NCBI GenBank assembly: GCA_016191985.1
Contig: JACPVB010000218.1
Coordinates: 1-16,979 of the forward strand
Length of the DNA: 16,979 nucleotides
Source of the DNA: Chloroflexota bacterium
GTDB lineage: Bacteria; Chloroflexota; Anaerolineae; Anaerolineales; Villigracilaceae
Direction of reading: 5' to 3'
This document shows, piece by piece, positions 1 through 7,843 of this stretch (its first letter is position 1; every line of letters begins with the position of its first letter). The notes beneath the pieces are model-generated. The model made no database searches. It was not told where the DNA came from and worked only from the letters and a program-made list of their open reading frames with translations. The position numbers and the translations under genes were made by a program.

Positions 1-849
1 GGATGTGCCTGCGGAGACGTTGCCCGTTCGCTCTGCCACGCTGTTAGTTGCCACCATACCCGTGCCTGCATCTCCCTCAGGCGGACAGAGTGGGATGCCC
101 GCCTTGAGTCCTCCCGTGGGGTCGAGCAATTTTGCGCCTTCCTCGGTTAGATTGCCTGCAGCGTCACCCGCAACAAGGACTTTGGGAAGGATGTCTTGCA
201 AAGTCCACGAGATATTTTCGGATTTAAGCAATTCGTTGAATTGCCCAGCCATTTGTTTATCGAAATCATTGGTCTTGCTGTCGATGGGGAACATGCCCGA
301 GGCTTCACCAACACCCATCACTTTTTGTCCCGTCAACTTCCAGTGGACATAGCCCGCCAGTGTGGTCAAATGGCTGACATCCTTGATATGGGACTCTTTG
401 TTCAATATCGCCTGATAGAGATGGGCAATGCTCCAGCGTTGGGGGATGTTGAATTGGAACAAATCGGTGAGCTTCTCTGATGCCTGTCCCGTCATGGTAT
501 TTCGCCAGGTACGGAAAGGGACGAGTAAATTGCCGTCCTTGTCGAACGCCAGATAGCCGTGCATCATGGCGCTGAAGCCGATGGCGCCGATAGTCTTGAG
601 CGGCGTATTGTATTTTTCAGAAACTTCTTTGCCGAGATTCTTAAAGCTGTCCTGCAAGCCAGTCCACACATCTTCAAGGCTGTAAGTCCAGACACCGTTC
701 TCGTATTGATTCTCCCATTCATGGCTGCCCGAAGCGATGGGGGAATGGTCTTCGGCGATCAACACGGCTTTGATGCGCGTCGAGCCGAGTTCAATGCCAA
801 GTGCGGCTTTGCCGCTTTCGATTGTTTTTTTGATTTCGTTTTTGTCCAT
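1..849 (-). CDS. FGGY-family carbohydrate kinase, L-ribulokinase/xylulokinase-like (C-terminus cut by window edge)
   Basis: Predicted cytoplasmic kinase that phosphorylates a ketopentose or related sugar with ATP. The frame is open from 849 to the left edge, giving 283 residues of a family usually about 500-530 long. The N-terminal FGGY motif GIELGSTRIKAVL lies at residues 18-30, followed by GFSAMMHGYLAFDKDGNLL, RTWRNT and, near the edge, PPEGDAGTGMVATN and RTGNVSAGTS. This pattern resembles, from memory, the long-form kinases annotated as L-ribulokinase in Bacteroidetes and Clostridia; the exact sugar is inferred, not proven. The ATG at 849 is preferred over the ATG at 855 because the GGAG just upstream leaves six bases before 849 and none before 855. 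It is the last visible gene of the leftward unit, 41 bases after the SDR gene. Confidence 0.9.
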   Translation of the reverse strand, partial: MDKNEIKKTIESGKAALGIELGSTRIKAVLIAEDHSPIASGSHEWENQYENGVWTYSLEDVWTGLQDSFKNLGKEVSEKYNTPLKTIGAIGFSAMMHGYLAFDKDGNLLVPFRTWRNTMTGQASEKLTDLFQFNIPQRWSIAHLYQAILNKESHIKDVSHLTTLAGYVHWKLTGQKVMGVGEASGMFPIDSKTNDFDKQMAGQFNELLKSENISWTLQDILPKVLVAGDAAGNLTEEGAKLLDPTGGLKAGIPLCPPEGDAGTGMVATNSVAERTGNVSAGTS

Positions 850-866
850 GTTCATCTCCTGTAAAT

Positions 867-884
867 CGCGACATGAATGTCGCG
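867..884. repeat. Perfect 8-bp inverted repeat between SDR and kinase genes
   Basis: CGCGACAT and its reverse complement ATGTCGCG are separated by two bases, filling most of the 41-base gap between the SDR stop and the kinase start. As RNA it would form a compact hairpin upstream of the kinase ribosome binding site. There is no T-run, so it is not a standard terminator. It looks like a member of a dispersed palindrome family or an mRNA-processing hairpin. Confidence 0.6.
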
Positions 885-890
885 GTACGG

Positions 891-1877
891 TTAGCCTGGA
901 TACCAAACCTTACGCGGATCATCCTCCGCGCGCACGTAGTCGAATGCTGAGTCGATCATCTTCTTCAAGTCATATTCAGGACGCCAGCCGAGTAAAAATT
1001 TTGCTTTGGTGTTGTCGAGCCAAATGGAGTGATATTCGGTTTTGATTTCCACAGTGGGAAAGCCGCGAGTCTCGTGCAGATATTTGCCTATCTCACCGTA
1101 ATCGACGGGTTCGTCCATGCAGATGTTGAAGAGTTGCTGTCGTGCTTTAGGATGATCCACTGCGAGCAGGAGGGCGCTGACCAAATCGTCAACGTGGACA
1201 AAGTTTCGTTTAACGGGAACAGCTTCCAGATTAAGCATGATCGGGATGGTCTGTGTCCGCACATATTCATCCGCAAGTTTTTTATCTACCAAATCCCGCC
1301 AACGCGGACCGCCGAAGACATCCTCTCCAAAAGAAAGTTGATATTTGAAATCATCCTTTTCCATGATCCACGGCGCGCGCAGGCAACAGCCATTGAGATT
1401 GTATTGGATGTAATACTGCTCGAGCATGGTTTCTTCGAGGACTTTGGAAAGCGCGTAGCAGCCAGGGTAGGCGGAATGTTTTTGAGTTTCGGTGACGGGA
1501 AGCGGATGCGGATAAACGAAGTGCCCCATGCCCGCATCGCCGCCGACCATGATGAATTGTTTAAAAGTAGGGCTGGTGCGACAGGCTTCGAGCAGCCAGA
1601 ACAAACCTTTGACCGCTACATCCATTATTTGCTCTGGCGTTTCTTTGACGGTTGCCAGATGCAGAACATGCGTCACGCCGTCCATTGCTTTTTCGACATC
1701 GTCGCGATGTTCGATGGAGCCGTGAATATTTTGAATGCGTGGGTGAGGGGGAAGTTCACGGTTGTGGCATAGCGCCCGAACCGTGAAGGAATTGAATTTT
1801 GAATCTGCCAGCAGGCGATTGATGAAAGTCTGTCCCACCTTGCCTGTTGCGCCAGTGACTAAAATGGTGTTAGACAT
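891..1877 (-). CDS. Extended-SDR NAD(P)-dependent epimerase/dehydratase family protein
   Basis: Predicted cytoplasmic NAD(P)-binding enzyme of 328 residues acting on a sugar or sugar derivative, either as epimerase or as C1/uronate-type dehydrogenase. The Rossmann motif GATGKVG lies at residues 9-15 and the active-site YALSK at 141-145 (Tyr141, Lys145). Where most extended SDRs have the catalytic Ser/Thr after the central strand, this protein reads FIMVGGDAGMG (108-118), so the usual Ser/Thr is not obvious. The start at 1877 (MSNTILVTG) is chosen over the upstream 1916 because AAAAAAGGTG precedes it at correct spacing and the Rossmann fold begins at once. It lies between a Gfo/Idh/MocA gene and an FGGY kinase, which suggests a step in catabolism of the imported sugar. 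Substrate unknown. Confidence 0.85.
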   Translation of the reverse strand: MSNTILVTGATGKVGQTFINRLLADSKFNSFTVRALCHNRELPPHPRIQNIHGSIEHRDDVEKAMDGVTHVLHLATVKETPEQIMDVAVKGLFWLLEACRTSPTFKQFIMVGGDAGMGHFVYPHPLPVTETQKHSAYPGCYALSKVLEETMLEQYYIQYNLNGCCLRAPWIMEKDDFKYQLSFGEDVFGGPRWRDLVDKKLADEYVRTQTIPIMLNLEAVPVKRNFVHVDDLVSALLLAVDHPKARQQLFNICMDEPVDYGEIGKYLHETRGFPTVEIKTEYHSIWLDNTKAKFLLGWRPEYDLKKMIDSAFDYVRAEDDPRKVWYPG

Positions 1878-1892
1878 TGCGCACCTTTTTTG

Positions 1893-1964
1893 CACCACAG
1901 AGCACACGGAGTTCACAGAGATTCTTAAAAGATATTCTCCGTGTTCTTTGTGTTCTCTGTGGTG
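1893..1964. repeat. Dispersed inverted repeat (CACCACAGAG type)
   Basis: CACCACAGAG (1893-1902) is mirrored perfectly by CTCTGTGGTG (1955-1964). The inner parts are imperfectly complementary and rich in CACGGAG/CACAGAG words. It fills most of the 99-base gap between the Gfo/Idh and SDR genes. From memory, repeats with this word composition are scattered in several bacterial genomes; here it could also act as an intercistronic hairpin. Confidence 0.6.
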
Positions 1965-1976
1965 AGAATTTTGAAG

Positions 1977-3143
1977 TTAACACTTTGTCCATTGCCCGTT
2001 GGCTTTGCTGGATGCGATGGCGCTGAACACAAATTTCAAAGTCATCAAGCCATCGAACGAGTTCGGAAAATACATCGCCAAGGGATCGGGCGTCTTGCCC
2101 GATCTTCGGGCGGCAATCGCTTCGGCTGCATCGGAATAGATATTCGCGAAGCCTTCGTGGAATCCTTCGGGATGTCCTGCCACGATGCGCGATGAATGTT
2201 TTGACAAAGGCAATGTGCCAGGTCCGTTGGGCGTTCTGTTTTGCGATGGCGCGCCCAATGGTTTGAAGGTCAGTGCCTGCGGAAATTCCTGCATCCATTC
2301 CAGCGAGCCTTTCGTGCCGCTCACGCGAATGCGCAAACAATTCTCCACGCCCGCCGCGGCTTGCGTCACCCAATAACTGCCGCGCGCACCATTTTCAAAA
2401 CGCAGCAATGCGCCGCCGTAATCATGCACCGCTCGGTTCGGCACGATGTTGCCGATCTCAGCAGCGACCTCCGCAATTTCAAGACCCGTAACAAAGCGCA
2501 CCAGATTATGTGCATGCGAGCCGATGTCTCCCATCACCAAAGATGGACCGCCGCGCACTGGATCGAAGCGCCACGACGCAGACGGATCAGGCTTGCTTTC
2601 ATCTGCTTTGCCGCCTTGAACATATTCCACCTGGACGAGTCTGACCGTGCCAAGCTGCCCATCCGCGACCATCGCTTTTGCCTGACGCACCATCGGATAG
2701 CCCGTGTAATTATGGGTGAGGCAGAAGACCAAACCCGTCTCTTGCACTTTCTTGTGCAGGGTTTCGGCTTCTTCAAGTGTGTTGGTCATTGGTTTGTCGC
2801 AAATCACATCAAAGCCGCGTTCCAACGCCCACATGGCATATTCATAATGACTGTCATTTGGAGTCATGATGGCGATCACATCCGCGCCATCTTTGCGAGC
2901 AGATTCGCCATCCAGCATTTCTTTGACGTTGGCATACATGCGATTGGGATCCATACCCAGTTCCAACGCGTCTTTCCGCGCCTTGGCAGGGTCAGACGAA
3001 AAGATGCCTGTCACAATCTGATAACGGTCATCGAGTCGTGCTGCCTGTCTGTGCATCGCGCCGATGAATGACCCCGACCCGCCGCCGATGACGGCCAATC
3101 GCAGCCTGTGTCCCAACATGTCAATTACTGGATTCAGTCCCAT
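1977..3143 (-). CDS. Gfo/Idh/MocA-family NAD(P)-dependent sugar dehydrogenase
   Basis: Predicted cytoplasmic oxidoreductase of 388 residues, typical for the family. The N-terminal Rossmann domain carries the dinucleotide loop GGGSGSFIG at 20-28 and the family motif DKP at 116-118 (Lys117 equivalent to the EKP lysine). The C-terminal substrate domain has GDIGSH (205-210), giving the Asp/His pair expected of a dehydrogenase. The start at 3143 has AAGGAG seven bases upstream; a second Met at residue 9 is possible but less well placed. The gene begins one base after the UPF0303 stop, so translation is probably coupled. Its place after a CUT2 sugar transporter suggests oxidation of the imported sugar or an intermediate. 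The substrate cannot be read from sequence. Confidence 0.9.
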   Translation of the reverse strand: MGLNPVIDMLGHRLRLAVIGGGSGSFIGAMHRQAARLDDRYQIVTGIFSSDPAKARKDALELGMDPNRMYANVKEMLDGESARKDGADVIAIMTPNDSHYEYAMWALERGFDVICDKPMTNTLEEAETLHKKVQETGLVFCLTHNYTGYPMVRQAKAMVADGQLGTVRLVQVEYVQGGKADESKPDPSASWRFDPVRGGPSLVMGDIGSHAHNLVRFVTGLEIAEVAAEIGNIVPNRAVHDYGGALLRFENGARGSYWVTQAAAGVENCLRIRVSGTKGSLEWMQEFPQALTFKPLGAPSQNRTPNGPGTLPLSKHSSRIVAGHPEGFHEGFANIYSDAAEAIAARRSGKTPDPLAMYFPNSFDGLMTLKFVFSAIASSKANGQWTKC

Positions 3144-3144
3144 G

Positions 3145-3613
3145 TCATTTCTCCTTGACTAAAAATGCACGAATCGATTGCACCACTAATTTATGATCTT
3201 CCTCCTGCGGAAGACCCGAGACCGTAATGGTCCCAACCATGCCTGTCCCTTTTATGATGATGGGGAAGCAGCCGCCGTGTGCGGCAAATTCGCTTTCAGG
3301 AATCAGATAACTTTCTTCGATGCGCTTGCCTTTGCTTTTGAGAAGTTGTCCCATATAAAACGAGCTATGACCGAAGCGATTCACAAGTCGAACTTTACGT
3401 TTGACCCACTCGTCATTGTCCGCGGCTGTGCCAGGCAGGCTGGCATGGAAGAGTTGATGTCCGCCGCGCATCGATATCGATGGTGACAGGGAGATTCTCA
3501 CGCATGGCATGCTCCACCATCTGACTGCCGAGCTGCCAGGCGGTCACTTCGTTGAAATGGGAGAATTGAAGTTCCTGTTCTTCTTGAAGTAATTGCTTCA
3601 GTATGTCTTCCAT
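3145..3613 (-). pseudogene. UPF0303 (HbpS/GlcG-like fold) protein gene, interrupted by a frameshift
   Basis: Two overlapping frames together encode one UPF0303-type protein of about 155 residues. The first (from ATG 3613, MEDILKQLLQEEQELQ) carries the N-terminal part through NLPVTIDID. The second (ending at 3145) carries RGGHQLFHASLPGTAADNDEW, RFGHSSFYMGQLL, AAHGGCFPIII and GTITVSGLPQEEDH. The frame changes near 3467-3475, where a single extra base explains it: the 469-bp span is one base more than a whole number of codons. The ATG at 3613 has AGAGGA seven bases upstream; a TTG six codons earlier is weaker. The family's role is unclear (members resemble heme-degrading HbpS-like proteins), and it is often found in sugar loci. 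The break could be real decay or an assembly error. Confidence 0.8.
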
Positions 3614-3729
3614 GTACTTATCCTCTGGCAATACAATACCTACGAAAACTCAATTCGCTCTGAGTAATGCCCAATATTCTTTTGCAGTAAATCTACAAAC
3701 TTGTTTTTGAATATTTTTTTGTGATGAAC

Positions 3730-3754
3730 ACAATAATCATATTCAGATTATTGT
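3730..3754. repeat. AT-rich 9-bp inverted repeat after the permease gene
   Basis: ACAATAATC and GATTATTGT are perfect complements around a seven-base loop, in the 165-base gap (3614-3778) between the permease and UPF0303 genes. On the minus strand it follows the permease stop by about 25 bases. It may be an intercistronic RNA hairpin or a regulator site. No T-run follows on the transcribed strand, so termination is doubtful. I saw nothing else convincing in this gap. Confidence 0.4.
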
Positions 3755-3778
3755 TTATTGCAAATTGCCATTAATTAA

Positions 3779-4942
3779 CTAATTGCTCTTGTTCTTGTTA
3801 TAGACATCAAATAAAACCGCAAGCAATAACACGATGCCTTTGACAACCTTCTGCCAATCGATCCCGACGCCCATAATGGACATGCCATTATTCAAAACGC
3901 CGATGAGAAAGGCGCCCACCACTGCGCCGATGACCTTACCGACGCCGCCAGTAGGCGATGCGCCGCCAATGAAACAAGCAGCAATAACATCTAACTCCAT
4001 TCCGTCCCCAGCATTGGGCGTGGAACTATTTAAGCGGGCTGCAACGATTAAACCTGCCAGGGCGGCGAGGACACCCATATTGACAAACGTATAAAATAAT
4101 AAGCGCGTCGTATTGACACCCGAGAGCATGGCAGCTTTTACGTTGCCGCCCATTGCATAAATGCGGCGACCTATTACTGTCTGACTGGTCATAAAAGCAT
4201 AAGCGGCAATTAGCACGAAGAGGAGAATCAATACATTTGGAAGACCTTTGTAGGAAGCCATCAAATAGGAAAAGATCATGACCGCCGCGGTAAGGCCGGT
4301 ATTTTTAGCGACAAAGAAATAGAAGGGTGTTACTTCAAATCCATATTTTTGCTGGTTTTTTCTGGTACGCATATCCAGCCATATTAATAAAACTGAAAGT
4401 ATTACCCCGATCAGCATGGTGGTAATGTGAAACCCATCGCCATTAAAAAAATCTGGAATAAACCCGGAACTTATGTTTTGAAATCCCCTTGGAAAAGGCC
4501 CTACTGACTCTCCCCTAAGCAGAGCTATGGTCAAACCTCGAAACATCAAAAAACCTGCTAAAGTAACAATGAAGGATGGGATTTTTAAATATGCAACCCA
4601 ATAACCTTGAAATGCCCCAATCGCTGCGCCGACCAACAGAGAAATCGCAACAACCACAACCCAATTGACATCATATCTGACTATCAGCACGCCTGCAAGT
4701 GCGCCAACAACAGCGACAACCGAACCCACGGATAAGTCAATCCAACCAGAAACAATAATTAACAACATTCCCAACGCCATGGTAATAACATAACTGTTCT
4801 GCAGAACAAGGTTGGTTAGATTCACGGGTTTCATCAATACCCCATTAGTCTGAACTTGGAAAAAAACCATGACCGCAACCAGTGCGATCAACATGCCATA
4901 TTCGCGAACATTGTTTTTGAAAAGTGTTGACAGAGTTTTCAT
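3779..4942 (-). CDS. CUT2-type sugar ABC transporter permease (XylH/MmsB/GguB-like)
   Basis: Integral membrane permease of 387 residues in the RbsC/XylH family, larger than RbsC (about 320) and close to XylH/GguB. It is hydrophobic throughout. Recognisable family segments are ALGMLLIIVSGWIDLSVGSV (about 57-76), LKIPSFIVTLAGFLMFRGL, TVIGRRIYAMGGN and the C-terminal CFIGGASPTGGVGKVIGAVVGAF. A long cytoplasmic loop (about 170-200) separates the two halves, as in XylH-type permeases. It starts inside the ATPase stop codon (shared ATGA), so the two are almost certainly translationally coupled. With the adjacent ATPase and ChvE-like binding protein it forms a complete high-affinity monosaccharide importer. 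Confidence 0.93.
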   Translation of the reverse strand: MKTLSTLFKNNVREYGMLIALVAVMVFFQVQTNGVLMKPVNLTNLVLQNSYVITMALGMLLIIVSGWIDLSVGSVVAVVGALAGVLIVRYDVNWVVVVAISLLVGAAIGAFQGYWVAYLKIPSFIVTLAGFLMFRGLTIALLRGESVGPFPRGFQNISSGFIPDFFNGDGFHITTMLIGVILSVLLIWLDMRTRKNQQKYGFEVTPFYFFVAKNTGLTAAVMIFSYLMASYKGLPNVLILLFVLIAAYAFMTSQTVIGRRIYAMGGNVKAAMLSGVNTTRLLFYTFVNMGVLAALAGLIVAARLNSSTPNAGDGMELDVIAACFIGGASPTGGVGKVIGAVVGAFLIGVLNNGMSIMGVGIDWQKVVKGIVLLLAVLFDVYNKNKSN

Positions 4943-6480
4943 TGTTCCACTACCTCTTGTTGTGTCATTATGTATTTCATTACTTTTTCCTGGGACGCTT
5001 CGTTTGCAGGCATTTCGCCAACAATTTTACCGTCGCGCATTACGTAAACACGATCACAAACCCCCAAGATCTCTGGCAATTCTGACGAGATTAAAACGAC
5101 CCCTTTTCCTTCACTAACAAGGCGATTGATGATGGTGTAAATCTCGTATTTCGCCCCAACATCAATGCCACGCGTGGGTTCATCAAGGATTAGAATTTCC
5201 GGGCTTGCAAACAACCATTTGCTAAGCACTACTTTTTGTTGATTGCCGCCGGACAGATTAAGAGCCAGCTGCTGAATACTGGAACACTTGATATTAAGCT
5301 TATCCCGGTATTCACTGGTAACCCTCATTTCTTGAGGCTCATTGATCACTTGACGCGTGGAAATTTCTTCCAGATTTGCCAGAGTAATATTATTTTTGAC
5401 TTGCTGGATCAGGACCAGCCCATACGCTTTGCGGTCTTCCGTTGCATAAGCGATGCCGTTGGAAATAGCTTTGTCAATGGTGCTAATATCTATTTCCTTC
5501 CCGTGTTTATACGCTTTACCGCTAATACGCGTACCGTAAGCGCGGCCAAAAATACTCATCGCCAGTTCAGTTCTTCCAGCCCCCATTAATCCTGCAAGTC
5601 CAACAACTTCGCCCTTGCGGATGCTAATATTCACATTTGTGCTTACTTTACGATCCTCATGGAGTGGATGATATACATTCCAATCACGCACTTCAAAAAT
5701 AACCTCCCCTATGTTTGAATCGCGCGGCGGGAAGCGATGTGTCATGTCACGCCCAACCATGCCGCGAATGATCCGATCTTCTGTAATATTGTCCTTCCGG
5801 CAATCTAAAGTTTCAATTGTGGCGCCGTCTCGGAGTATGGTGATGGAATCGGCTACTTTGTTGACTTCACTTAATTTATGAGAAATTAAAATCGAGGAAA
5901 TACCGTGCTCTTTGAACTGGAGCAATAACTCAAGGAGTTTTTCACTATCGGTTTCATTTAAGGAGGCTGTGGGCTCATCCAAAATAAGAAGCTTAACTTC
6001 TTTCGCCAATGCTTTGGCAATTTCAACCAACTGTTGTTTGCCCACGCCCATATTTGTAATTAAGGTGTTGGGCGACTCGTTCAACCCAACTCTATTCAGC
6101 AATTCTGCGGTTTTGGAAATGGACTCGTTCCAATTAATTACACCGTTTTTAGCGCGCTCATTACCGAGAAACAGATTTTCAGCAACTGAAAGAAAAGGAA
6201 TCAATGCAAGTTCCTGGTGGATAATGACCAGTCCGACTTTTTCAGATTCAGTAATGTCTCGAAACCGGCATTCCTTGCCTTGAAAATAGATTTCCCCATG
6301 ATATGTACCGTATGGATAGATGCCACTTAACACATTCATCAAAGTTGATTTCCCCGCCCCATTTTCTCCCACCAGGGCATGGATCTCTCCCTGGCGCACG
6401 CTAAAACTCACATTGTCAAGCGCCTTGACACCGGGAAATAACTTCGTAATGTTACGCATTTCCAAAATGACATCAGACAT
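4939..6480 (-). CDS. CUT2-type sugar ABC transporter ATP-binding protein, two fused domains (XylG/MmsA/GguA-like)
   Basis: Cytoplasmic ATPase of 513 residues, the usual length for RbsA/XylG/MmsA-type proteins. Domain 1 has Walker A GENGAGKS (38-45), a signature-like MGVGKQQ (143-149) and Walker B LLILDEPTASL (163-173). Domain 2 has a degenerate Walker A GLMGAGRT (296-303), signature LSGGNQQK (408-415) and Walker B ILILDEPTRGID (428-439). The degenerate second Walker A is normal for this family and means one catalytic site drives transport. The start at 6480 has AAGGACGAG about eight bases upstream. It overlaps the permease by four bases and is separated from the binding-protein gene by 256 bases containing strong hairpins, which probably lowers its expression relative to the binding protein. 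Confidence 0.95.
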   Translation of the reverse strand: MSDVILEMRNITKLFPGVKALDNVSFSVRQGEIHALVGENGAGKSTLMNVLSGIYPYGTYHGEIYFQGKECRFRDITESEKVGLVIIHQELALIPFLSVAENLFLGNERAKNGVINWNESISKTAELLNRVGLNESPNTLITNMGVGKQQLVEIAKALAKEVKLLILDEPTASLNETDSEKLLELLLQFKEHGISSILISHKLSEVNKVADSITILRDGATIETLDCRKDNITEDRIIRGMVGRDMTHRFPPRDSNIGEVIFEVRDWNVYHPLHEDRKVSTNVNISIRKGEVVGLAGLMGAGRTELAMSIFGRAYGTRISGKAYKHGKEIDISTIDKAISNGIAYATEDRKAYGLVLIQQVKNNITLANLEEISTRQVINEPQEMRVTSEYRDKLNIKCSSIQQLALNLSGGNQQKVVLSKWLFASPEILILDEPTRGIDVGAKYEIYTIINRLVSEGKGVVLISSELPEILGVCDRVYVMRDGKIVGEMPANEASQEKVMKYIMTQQEVVEQ

Positions 6481-6553
6481 GGTTTTCTCGTCCTTGACCT
6501 ACATAATGTGAAATTATTTATTTTGAGTGCAATTTTAATACAATATGACATTT

Positions 6554-6579
6554 TTTCAAGGAACCATCATCCCTTGAAA
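6554..6579. repeat. 8-bp inverted repeat upstream of the ABC ATPase gene
   Basis: TTTCAAGG and CCTTGAAA pair perfectly around a ten-base loop, about 75-100 bases upstream of the ATPase start. It may be an operator-like or RNA hairpin element. A second AT-rich imperfect hairpin (CTACA...TGTAG, about 6636-6662) lies further upstream. I could not define a convincing promoter between 6481 and 6692. Confidence 0.45.
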
Positions 6580-6692
6580 CCAGATGATTAACTCATCAGA
6601 ACTATCACTCAATCAACTGCAGAGAACAATGGCTCTACAAAAAAACTGTTTTTTAGTGTAGTAGTGGATGCTCTCTTATATCTATAGAGACG

Positions 6693-6720
6693 TATGTGAG
6701 GGCATTTCTGCCCTCACATA
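6693..6720 (-). terminator. Strong 12-bp hairpin directly after the ChvE-like binding-protein gene
   Basis: TATGTGAGGGCA and TGCCCTCACATA are perfect complements around a four-base loop, 16 bases downstream of the binding-protein stop codon at 6737. No T-run follows immediately on the minus strand, although a run of seven Ts occurs about 40 bases later. It is best read as an intercistronic attenuator or 3'-end stabiliser, which would allow much more binding protein than ATPase/permease to be made, rather than a full terminator. Confidence 0.65.
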
Positions 6721-6736
6721 CTGTATACAAAACAAC

Positions 6737-7843
6737 TTATTTCAGATCTTCAGCCTTGATGTAGCCGCTGTCTACCAATTCTTTCTGGTAATTGTTAATA
6801 TCAATGCTAATTGGGGTCAGCAAATAGGAAGGTACAACCTTGACGAGATTGTCATAGGTTGTGGTGTCATTGATTTCAACAGTCTGGCCTTTCAAAGCCT
6901 GGTCAGCCATCTTGGCAGCTTGCTTGGCAAGGACGCGGGTGTCTTTGAACACGGTATAGGTTTGTTCGCCGGCAATGATCGACTTGACAGATGCAACTTC
7001 CGCATCCTGGCCGGTTACCACTGGGCATGGCTGTTCAGGTGTGCAATAGCCAACGCCCTTGAGGGAGGAAAGAATACCAATGCTAAGACCATCGTACGGG
7101 GAGAGAACTCCATCCACGCGCTTGTCGGTATAGTACGCGCTCAAAAGGTTGTCCATGCGGGCTTGGGCGGTGGCAGCAAGCCAGCGCAGAGTACCGACCT
7201 TGTCCATGCCCATTTGTCCGCTTTGGATCACGATCGTGCCGTCGTCGATGAAGGGTTGGATGACAGACATGGCGCCATCATAGAAATAGAAGGCATTGGT
7301 GTCGTCGGGGGAGCCACCGAAGAGTTCGACGTTGAAGGGGCCAGTGCCAGCGGGGGCCTTTTCGCCGGGTTTCAGGCCGAGGCCTTCGAGGAGCTGGGTA
7401 CCCTGGATAACGCCCACACCAAAGTTATCGAATGTCGCATAGTAATCAACATTGGCGGTCTTGGTGATCAAGCGATCGTAGGAAATTACGATGGCGCCGT
7501 TATCGTGAGCCTTCTGAAGAACATCAGAGAGGGTCGTTCCGTCGATGGCTGCAATAACAAGAACCTTGGCGCCCTTGGTGACCATGTTTTCGATCTGGGC
7601 GAGCTGGTTCGGGATATCGTTGTCAGCAAATTGCAGGTCGGTTGCATAGCCCATGGCTTCGAATTCTTTGACCATGCTCTCGCCATCAGAAATCCAGCGG
7701 GTTGAGCTTTTGGTAGGCATGGAAATACCAACCAGGAGCTTGTCGGCGGCAGGAGCTTCAGTCGCAGCGGTACCACAAGCTGAGAGGACGAGGCTGGCCA
7801 GCATCAGGACAGCCAAAAGGTTGAAAAGCAATTTCTTGGACAT
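6737..7843 (-). CDS. ChvE-like periplasmic/lipid-anchored sugar-binding protein of a CUT2 ABC transporter
   Basis: Solute-binding lipoprotein of 368 residues. The N-terminus MSKKLLFNLLAVLMLASLVL is a signal peptide ending in the lipobox LSAC with Cys23 as the lipid-modified residue. The mature part is a type I periplasmic-binding fold: KLLVGISMPTKSSTRWISDG, NMVTKGAKVLVIAAIDGTTL, GAIVISYDRLI, ELFGGSPDDTNAFYFYDGA and PVVTGQDAEVASVKSIIAGE are all typical of ChvE/xylose-binding relatives. This family binds aldoses such as arabinose, xylose, galactose or glucose; the specificity here is not determined. AAGGAGA lies five bases before the ATG. It is followed by a strong hairpin, consistent with high expression compared with the downstream ATPase and permease. 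Confidence 0.94.
   Translation of the reverse strand: MSKKLLFNLLAVLMLASLVLSACGTAATEAPAADKLLVGISMPTKSSTRWISDGESMVKEFEAMGYATDLQFADNDIPNQLAQIENMVTKGAKVLVIAAIDGTTLSDVLQKAHDNGAIVISYDRLITKTANVDYYATFDNFGVGVIQGTQLLEGLGLKPGEKAPAGTGPFNVELFGGSPDDTNAFYFYDGAMSVIQPFIDDGTIVIQSGQMGMDKVGTLRWLAATAQARMDNLLSAYYTDKRVDGVLSPYDGLSIGILSSLKGVGYCTPEQPCPVVTGQDAEVASVKSIIAGEQTYTVFKDTRVLAKQAAKMADQALKGQTVEINDTTTYDNLVKVVPSYLLTPISIDINNYQKELVDSGYIKAEDLK

Noticed and set aside
1029..1772. 247-codon open frame on the plus strand opposite the SDR gene
   Set aside because: It is antisense to a clear SDR gene, has no recognisable domain or ribosome site, and its composition follows from the codon use of the real gene.
2241..3071. 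276-codon plus-strand frame opposite the Gfo/Idh/MocA gene
   Set aside because: Antisense shadow; protein is rich in His, Arg and Phe with no family resemblance.
6668..7705. 345-codon plus-strand frame opposite the ChvE-like gene
   Set aside because: Antisense shadow of a strongly supported lipoprotein gene; no domain seen and it runs through the hairpin.
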